From Stereum hirsutum FP-91666 SS1 (lineage: Eukaryota > Basidiomycota > Agaricomycetes > Russulales > Stereaceae), in the NCBI RefSeq assembly GCF_000264905.1, contig NW_006763141.1:1263310-1327309 (forward strand): DNA of 64,000 nucleotides, given 5' to 3'. Position numbers and translations under genes: made by a program. Shown in pieces: positions 57,583 through 64,000 of this stretch; position 1 is the first letter of the stretch; every line of letters begins with the position of its first letter. The notes beneath the pieces were generated by a model. It searched no databases. It worked only from the letters and a program-made list of their open reading frames with translations, and was not told where the DNA came from.

Positions 57583-58182
57583 TCAGGCAATATAGCGGAT
57601 CATCATGTCTGCATGAAGATTATTTCTGATTACAGACCCATATTCGAGCACTCGATAAGGCTCCGTTATGTGGGATGGGGATATCCAGTCAGGACCGTTC
57701 CGGTTGAGTGAAAGTAGGACAATGCCTGGTGTGTAGAAGGGGTGCGTACCACCGAATGACAGCGCCGATGGGATTGCCGTGAAGAATTCTTGGAGACGTA
57801 GGCTAGTGGTGAAATGACGAAAAAGGATGAGACATTGCAAACACAACAAGTAAGATGGAAATCACCTGAGTTCGTCGTATCTTCCCGACAGGATTGCATA
57901 GTCGTGTTTGTACTGGGTGGCTTGAACTGAAAGCCCTTGCACTTGCTGCTGCAGCCGGTTGGTAGAGAGTAATAATATCAGGAAGCCAGACAAGGATACA
58001 GAGATAACTTAGTCACCAACCTGCATTTTGAATGGCCCGTTGGCTGATTCCCTGGACCAATCCATGTCCAGATCGAGTTGTTCGCAATCTGATATGTCGG
58101 GAGCCTATAGACATATTCAGATGTAAGAAAATTCCTCGAGATATGACTGAGGCATCACCTCGCTTAAATCGTGCTCATCCAT
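57583..58182 (-). CDS. Small four-exon protein, 136 aa, unknown
   Basis: Exons 58182-58159, 58104-58021, 57948-57866 and 57802-57583 fit in phase and total 137 codons including the stop. The product starts MDEHDLSEAPDISDCEQLDL, an acidic N-terminus. It then has a Gln-rich helical segment (QQVQGLSVQATQYKHDYAIL) and a C-terminal half with LRLQEFFTAIPSALSFGG and FYTPGIVLLSLNRNGPDWIS. There is no signal peptide or membrane helix. The third exon's acceptor lies in a repeated CAG, so a one-residue ambiguity remains. No stops or shifts are seen, which is unusual for this part of the window. Function unknown. Confidence 0.6.
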
Positions 58183-59765
58183 TGAAAAGAGTGGGGAGGA
58201 CGACGATAGCAGAGGGTGGGGCGTGATGCGTGACGACGAAGTGCTGGACAAGGCCGTAGGTATCCGGAGACCAGTATTGTCGGAATATTCGTGGCAGTCA
58301 TCTGGGAAAGCTGCCGCAAGATGATACTGAGACATGGACACCAGTGAGAGAGTTCTAGCCAGAAGCGGACGCGGAGGAGACGAGAGAACGTAAAGGTAGG
58401 AAAAAAAACCTCGGCGCGCTCCAATGTGGCCAGGGCTTACTGTGTTTGGGCATATATCACGTGCTGCGCCACCTCAAGCAAGCAGGGCCACAGCTATCCA
58501 TTGATCTAGCTTATGATGATATTCTCATTAGGCAAACACTTTGAAGTCAAGACTCGACAAGGTGCGACAGTAAGTGGTCCAGCAGACACAGAGTTGAAAC
58601 GTTGACCCAAGTATATGCATGCCAACAGTATCGGATCGAGTAGATCTGCCGACACCGGGTGGCTATTGGGTGGTTAGGTAGATCCGTATGCATCCAGCGG
58701 TCAGTTTTACTGGCGGTGGGTGCCATATGTGATTGAATATCAAAGTGTACACCGGAGTGTACCATTCAGATGCGAGTCCGAGCCAGTGTTACATGTACTG
58801 TGGCGGAATAGGAAGCTGGACGGACATAGAAGCTGGACAAACTTTTCTGGAATTTTAAGCAGGCATATTCGTACCTTGGTCTTTCTACATAAACTGTAGG
58901 TATATGCTCTCTCGTGAGATGTGCCAAAATACTTTGTCTGATTCTCGTGAGTATCTTGTAAAACATGGTGAAATGTTGTCGGAAATGCGGTTTGTGTGGC
59001 AATTTTGCCACATGCAGGGAGCTCAACCGACGTGGACGTCTCGACCAGCCTTTAATGTCAGCCTATATACTCATGAACGTTCATGTGGGGCATGAATACG
59101 GACATGTCATAAGTGATTCCAAGTTACTTTGGCAGACAATGGTTGCTTACTTTTGTGTGAGACATATTTTGTTGAGGGGATCCTCTGGCTAACGTGCCAC
59201 AAGAAGCTCCCACTTCGTGAGGCTCTAGCTCTAGCATCCGTCATCTTGCTCATACAAGAATATTATAGTCTTGTAGCCCCAATCAAATACTTCTGTTGCC
59301 GAGGTCTGCTTATTTTTACCAGACTATTTGACCTCCAGAGAGCACAGTTTTATAGAAGTGGCTGATTCTGCACCTCTCAAATACCCAAATGAATTTCGAG
59401 TGCAATATGTCGTGCAGCTCTCCACGAATATTTGAGCAGATATAATGATACATATTGAAACACTATGGGTACTTTTTGTTGCCGGTCTTCTAATGGTTAT
59501 GTATACGAAATCAACGGTCAAGGGGGTGTGGCGCCTTTTGACCTCTTTTTCGCCACTCATTCGGCAATAGCCGGGCCCTTTTGGCGCGCGTCCAGCTTCC
59601 CTGTTTTGCCACTTTCCCCAGTCGTCGTCGCAAAATATTCGTTGGTGATAATTTAGTACATCAGAGCCTCCAAATAGTTGTACGGGTATTGAATATATGC
59701 TGGACTACCCAGATGTGCCATCTTTTTTGCAGTTAATGAACAGGATATTGAACAAACGAGCGAGA
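58183..59765. other. No gene supported
   Basis: Minus ORFs at 58117-58341 and 58164-58424 overlap the first exon of the small gene and are probably its upstream region. The remainder has ORFs under 90 codons on both strands without domains. Confidence 0.35.
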
Positions 59766-59769
59766 AACA

Positions 59770-60620
59770 CCATCTGTCCAGGATCCTAGTCCGCCACAGT
59801 AGCAGAGCTTGGAAGGGGACTCGCAGATCGGCTCACCATAACACTGTTCACACCTTGTACCCATTCCTGGCGTTCGCAACGGCGGACACACCTGGCGCTG
59901 TGTATCTCAACGGACTAGCAGGTATGTACAACCTCGTAGTGCGTGTCTTGAACCTCTACGTCTGACTTGCCGCATTAGGCCATCACGCTGCGTATCCTTG
60001 CCGTTTAGGTTGTCCAATGCGAGGTCGCCGAAAGAAGGAAGGCACACATTACTATCCTGCTCATACCAAGCCCAAAGGAGATTACGATTCTCGTGTACCT
60101 GTATGCAACCACCCCGACGTGTCGCTCCGATGGTTCTCTCCCACATCATCTAAAGACTACGACACCCTCCTCAAGTACGTCAAAAACTCCACCGGCAAGA
60201 CAAACTACGAAGACCGCCGTCGAGACACGTGCATTTCCAAACCGTCAATAATTCAGTGGCCTCGATCCCAAGCGCGTTCTCGGCATACCTGGATGCTTCA
60301 CCGCAGATCTGATGCACCTTGCTGCTCTCAATCTTCCCGACCTTCTCATCTCTCTTTGGCGGGGCACCATTGGCTGCGACGAGACAGACAGCAAGCGTGA
60401 CTGGCCTTGGCTCGTTCTCGTCGAGGAAGCATGGAAGCGTCACGGTCAACTTGTCGGTGCTGCGACTCCATACTTTCCTGGTTCCTTTGGTAGTCCTCCC
60501 TGCAACATAGCCGAGAAACTCACGAGTGGATACAAGGCGTGAGAGTTCTTGGCATACGTATATGGCCTGGCACCCGCGTTTCTTAAAGGGCATAGAACTG
60601 AAACACGGCTGCACAGTCTC
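59770..60620 (+). pseudogene. Plavaka/Tnp2-like transposase, middle fragment
   Basis: The plus strand encodes FLAFATADTPGAVYLNGLAG, then a 57-bp intron (59922-59978) with GTATGT, then HHAAYPCRLGCPMRGRRKKE, GTHYYPAHTKP and RDTCISKPSI. After a 1-nt shift comes FSGLDPKRVLGIPGCFTADL, MHLAALNLPDLLISLWRGTI and NIAEKLTSGYKA. A TGA follows where the family appears to have Trp (GYKAWEF), then EFLAYVYGLAPAFLKG. These are the signature blocks of the large transposases of Plavaka-type CACTA elements of basidiomycetes. Both ends of the protein are missing, and one frameshift and one stop are visible. Confidence 0.78.
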
Positions 60621-60662
60621 AGCACACAGCACAAAAGGTGTCACAGCTTATGAACGTACCGT

Positions 60663-61449
60663 CTTGGTGTCCAGCCACCCGTTGGACCATATTGTGATTA
60701 CGCAGTGAGTAGGCGACAGCTGGATGCCGAACCTTCAGAAGGCCGGGGCCCTACAAACACGACACGATTGTCAGCACCTATCAGCCGATGAATTCACGGA
60801 GAGTTCACTCACCAGTCTCCCATTTCCATGCACAGAGCCCCAAGACACGAACGGGTACTTGCCCCGTCGGTGATCCTGCTCGCCGCCCAGCCACCTCACT
60901 TGCTCACCCTCGCGCAACTCCTCAATAAAATCTGCCAGATCTAACATGCCCCCATCCCATGAGACTTTCTCGGAGTCGCTGTCGCCAGGCCCTGGTACAA
61001 TACCCGAGAGCAGTACGCCGTTCTTGTCTAGGAGTACAATCGGCTGCCTATGTGGAAATTTGGGTCAGCGAGCCATCGAGCACCAGAGAGATCTATGGAA
61101 CGCACAGTTCCGGATTAGTGATCAGCGTGAAATCGGGATGATCTCTGCGTATTTCCTCGAGAGTTGGCACCGAGGGCCCCGCTGGTCGATTCTTGCCCAC
61201 ATCAGCATAGCGCGCCATGGTCAGCGCGGTCACTACAAAGTTGACATTGATGACCCTTGGGTTAGCGTAGTTGTTGGCTGTCCCTCGGCGAATCTTCCTC
61301 CCTTTCAAGATATCGGCAGGCCTGGTCGACGTCTTCTTCTTCTTCTCTTTGGCCCTCTTGTCGAGATTCTTCCTTGCTTTTCTGGTAAAGGTTCTCGGTA
61401 ACCGGATTGTTGTGTGTGGCGGGGGATGGTGGATGAACGGAGGATGCAA
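60663..61449 (-). pseudogene. Truncated member of an unnamed Agaricomycete family
   Basis: Exons in phase: one ending at 61106 (VINVNFVVTALTMARYADVG, DHPDFTLITNPEL), a 58-bp intron, 61047-60813 (QPIVLLDKNGVLLSGIVPGP, WDGGMLDLADFIEELREG and RRGKYPFVSWGSVHGNGRL), a 62-bp intron, and from 60750 GPGLLKVRHPAVAYSLRNHN, MVQRVAGHQD. I recognise the PIVLLD-NG-V-L block and AGHQD as features of a large basidiomycete family of unknown function. The family normally continues after AGHQD, but here similarity stops at about 60663, close to the end of the Plavaka fragment. A minus ORF upstream (61879-61262) is in another frame and may be a diverged 5' part. Confidence 0.6.
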
Positions 61450-62004
61450 GGCGCTTGGAAACCTCCGAGAGCGTAGAGGCGGTATCTTTTATAACAGTGA
61501 TACCGTTCGATGTTCGCGTAGGTGTGAGGGCTGGAGAAAACTCCGGGGACGCATCTTCGTCGTATTGGCGTGTGCGTTCAGACTCGACAGCCCTCTGAAG
61601 TAATGATGTGGCGTCGATGTCGACCTTGATGACCGTGGCGGTGTCCCATGCGGAGTAACCTCGACCGCTCCGTGTCTGCGATGGAATGAGCTTCCACAAA
61701 CGTAGAGATAGAGTGGAAACGTACCTTAGACTCTGCAAAGCACATGACCACACAGTCCGCTGATGACACGAAAGCCGATGGATTTGTTCTAGTGGTGTGG
61801 CGTTCGGCATGAAGGACAAAAGCCAATTGGGCGGGCTAAGAAAGAGGTCGTAATGCGTGTCAATACCATCAGAGACCAAGAAACAATCAGAGCACGTACA
61901 GTAGAGATGATATTAGACGCGTTGAAGGGATGTGCGGCGTGTCAAGCGCATCAGTGGGTGGGCGGTGTGCCGCATGCGTCGGTGGGGTGTCGGTATTTGA
62001 GGTT

Positions 62005-62500
62005 GAGCGTATATTGTCTGAGAATGTGGGCTGGAGAGCGTACCGGAGAAGGAAATACGCGTATTTGAACGCGTTGAACGCTTCGAACACGTCTTCAAGT
62101 TGATAGCCGTCGGCGTACGTGTGTCCATAGGTTGAAGTCAAGGTGAAGGGGCGGTTCGATGTGTGGAACAACTGAGCGTATATTTTCTGAGCATGTAGGC
62201 TAAAGAACGTACCTGAGAGGGAAATACACTTATCGGTACGCGTTGAACGCGTCGAACACGTCTTGATAGCCATTGGCGTACGTGTGTCCAGAGATTGGAG
62301 TCAAAGTAGAGGGGCAGTTCGATGTGTAGAACATGTTGAGCGTATATTGTCTAAGCATGTGGGCTGGAGAACGTACCTGAGAGGAAAATACACGTATTTG
62401 TACGCGTCTAACACGTCGAACACGTCTTCATAGCCGTCGAGGTACGTGTGTCCAGAGGTTGGAGTCAAGGTGGAGGGGCGGTTCAACGTGTGGAACATAA
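62005..62500 (-). repeat. Three tandem copies of an exon-intron unit of about 165 bp
   Basis: Units start at GAGCGTATATT at 62005, 62174 and 62338. On the minus strand each unit encodes about 45 residues with the pattern FHTLNRPSTLTPTSGHTYL, GYEDVF, DAYKYVYFPLR. Each is followed by a short intron-like stretch starting GTACGTTCT and ending in CAG or TAG. The middle copy has an in-frame TAA. Confidence 0.75.
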
Positions 62501-62847
62501 ATAAGAGATGAGGCCGGCCCAGTTAGTGATGCGGAAGAAAAGGTCCTCCAAAAGGTCCGTAGACATCGAGGAGGCTGCCTAGGAGAGGTCACCAGCTCGA
62601 CATTGCGGGGTCTTTTGGTGGAGTATTTGACGAGATGAAATATGTACTCACCAAATCCGTTCACTGAGACTGGGAAATAGTGAGCTTCGAGCGAGGACGT
62701 GCGCGGCAGAGAGAACGGAGAGGGGGGAGGGAGGGGAGATAGATAAAGAAAATAAGAGGGGGCCGTGCATCGGAGACGCGGGGAGACGGTGACGGTGACG
62801 GTGACGGTGAAGTCGCCGATCTTGAATTGAGTTGCCGGTGTTGTCAT
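62501..62847 (-). CDS. Possible 5' exons of the gene carrying the tandem units
   Basis: From the ATG at 62847 the frame encodes MTTPATQFKIGDFTVTVTVT and continues to a GTGAGT donor near 62653. A later exon near 62510-62480 would lead into the tandem units. The product is Ser/Pro-rich with no recognised domain. The copy may be nonfunctional given the stop in the middle unit. Confidence 0.3.
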
Positions 62848-63042
62848 TCCAGGGTCGCGATTGCATCAAGAATAATAAAATAAATGCAGTCCGAGAACCC
62901 GCTGAGCCCCGCATATATGCAGACGCGAACCCTCTATGCGAGCAGCCCATTTTGACGCAGTATAGCATACGAAGGTGTTGAGAACGGTGGAGATATTGTA
63001 CGTACATACCGCATTTAGTATATGGTAGACGCCGCATCGTAG

Positions 63043-64000
63043 TCAAGGCCACGTGCGGAACTCCACATGTTGCCAACGCTCTCCCTCGTTCCAAACCGAC
63101 AATCCTTGCTTCTGAAGGGCGGAGACATGTCGGATACCAGGAAAAAGATATGAGTCTACGTTTTCCGGCTTGTTTGGTCCTGGAATGACAGCGCCTACGA
63201 GGATATGTTTGCGTTTGTATCGAACGTCTGGGGAGTGATTCATGACAACCCATATATAGATCCAGCAGTCGGATTGCTTGTTCCTGTAGAGCTGAGCGCC
63301 ATCGAGGGAGATCATGAGAACAAAGTCGTGTGGACCGATAAGCTTCTCCTCGAAAGCGTCGGTGATTGCCTCTCCACAAACCCAATCGTTGAAGAGCTGG
63401 AGCTTCCCCCCATTCTGCCCAATCTCCTCCATAACCTCATCGATACGGCGCCCAAGATATCCAAGATCTTTAGCTCCATCTGGTGACCGAGCCAGAGCCT
63501 GAAGCTGAGGACCGAGTGGCATAGTATGAAACTGGCGTTGAGGCACCTTTCTCTGGCCGTTAGAGCGAGCGAGCTGGATAGGATCGTATCAAGGCTGGTT
63601 ACAGACTGGACACGCTTCCTTGTCGGTAAAGGGACCAGTGAATGCCACACAGGAGTTGATGCACATATCGTGGACTACAGAGGTCACGCCGGTAAGCTCG
63701 GTGACCTTGCGACGAACGACATGATAGGATAAAATCTGGTCCTTCGGGTGGCGGCGCATAATGGCGATGCGAGTGGCGTTGTAGGTTTCTTCTGAAGCAT
63801 TTCGAACGGCGAGGTATAGGTCTATAGACATGCGAAGGTTGGGGTCACTGAGATCGATAGGAACGGTAGGTGGGTTGTTGATGCGGTGCATGATGTCGTC
63901 GTCGAAGGGCTCCTCTGACAATTTGGCCCGTCGGACTGCACGAACAATGCGGAGATCCTCGACTCGGGGAAGCGCCTCGTCCGAATAATCTGGTTCGACG
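63043..64000 (-). pseudogene. Plavaka/Tnp2-like transposase, N-terminal part
   Basis: The frame is open from the right window edge leftwards. Blocks in order: LYLAVRNASEETYNATRIAI, HDMCINSCVAFTGPFTDKEA, CPVCNQP, an in-frame TGA at 63591-63589, then YDPIQLARSNGQRKVPQRQF, QLQALARSPDGAKDLGYLG, SLDGAQLYRNKQSDCWIYIW and VGAVIPGPNKPENVDSYLFP. It ends at a stop near 63043. The CPxCxxPRYD block and the SIDGAQLYR--SDCWIYIW block are diagnostic of Plavaka-type transposases. In relatives the codon after NQP is Arg, so CGA to TGA is the likely change. It is the N-terminal half of the same kind of protein as the fragment at 59770-60620, in the opposite orientation. Confidence 0.82.

Noticed and set aside
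62648..63385. 245-codon minus ORF
   Set aside because: It overlaps the Plavaka transposase frame in another phase and has no protein-like features; it is a shadow.
1..64000. CRISPR arrays, bacterial operons or ribosome-binding sites
   Set aside because: The sequence is eukaryotic with spliceosomal introns, and no direct-repeat array with uniform spacers was seen.
1..64000. tRNA or rRNA genes
   Set aside because: No convincing cloverleaf or rRNA block was noticed by eye. A covariance-model scan would be needed to exclude tRNAs.

Overview
The window reads as genomic DNA of a mushroom-forming basidiomycete (Agaricomycetes). Coding exons are split by short introns of about 40-130 bp, mostly 50-60 bp, with GTRNGT donors and CTAAC/CTAAT-like branch sites. 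The recognisable proteins are typical of that class: an F-box/LRR-like protein, a WD40 protein with a C-terminal membrane anchor, a dynamin-family protein, importin-5/Kap121, a DNF-type P4-ATPase, Argonaute, and Plavaka-like, MULE and RecQ-like repeats. It is a draft assembly with one 240-N gap at 14282-14521.

Layout. 1-18.9 kb is the most gene-like part: a partial gene leaving the left edge, the WD40/TM gene (1484-3335 +), a convergent dynamin-like C-terminal half (3726-4886 -), a three-exon F-box protein (6870-8661 -), several unrecognised genes, and a membrane-protein gene (13402-15245 +) whose middle is assembled twice on either side of the N gap. 19-22.7 kb holds a cluster of CTTTAG dyads and a decayed Snf4-like CBS domain.

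22.7-30.1 kb is the best-resolved structure. An intact 3.9-kb Mutator-like element (MULE) has 116/117-bp terminal inverted repeats that differ by one indel, a 9-bp target duplication and a two-exon DDE plus SWIM transposase. It sits inside the third exon of a coiled-coil gene. Removing the element and one target duplication gives a continuous 1110-codon, three-exon frame. 30-37.5 kb carries a 387-bp hAT-like MITE, a broken RecQ-like helicase and one small intact ORF.

37.8-48.6 kb is bounded by inverted copies of a diverged gene-bearing segment. It contains a mannitol-1-phosphate dehydrogenase-like fragment and a nested set of elements (hAT MITE and foldback inside a CACTA-like element). 48.6-64 kb is largely a graveyard: an F-box gene with an in-frame stop, importin fragments lying in the wrong order on either side of a P4-ATPase fragment, an Argonaute PIWI fragment, a TA-flanked MITE, one intact-looking four-exon small gene, a threefold exon-intron tandem repeat, and two Plavaka-like transposase fragments in opposite orientation.

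The genes do not form a pathway. The common theme is transposon insertion, gene-fragment capture and decay. Exon models were accepted only where splice signals and reading-frame phase agreed. Family names rest on motifs recognised by eye, with no database search.
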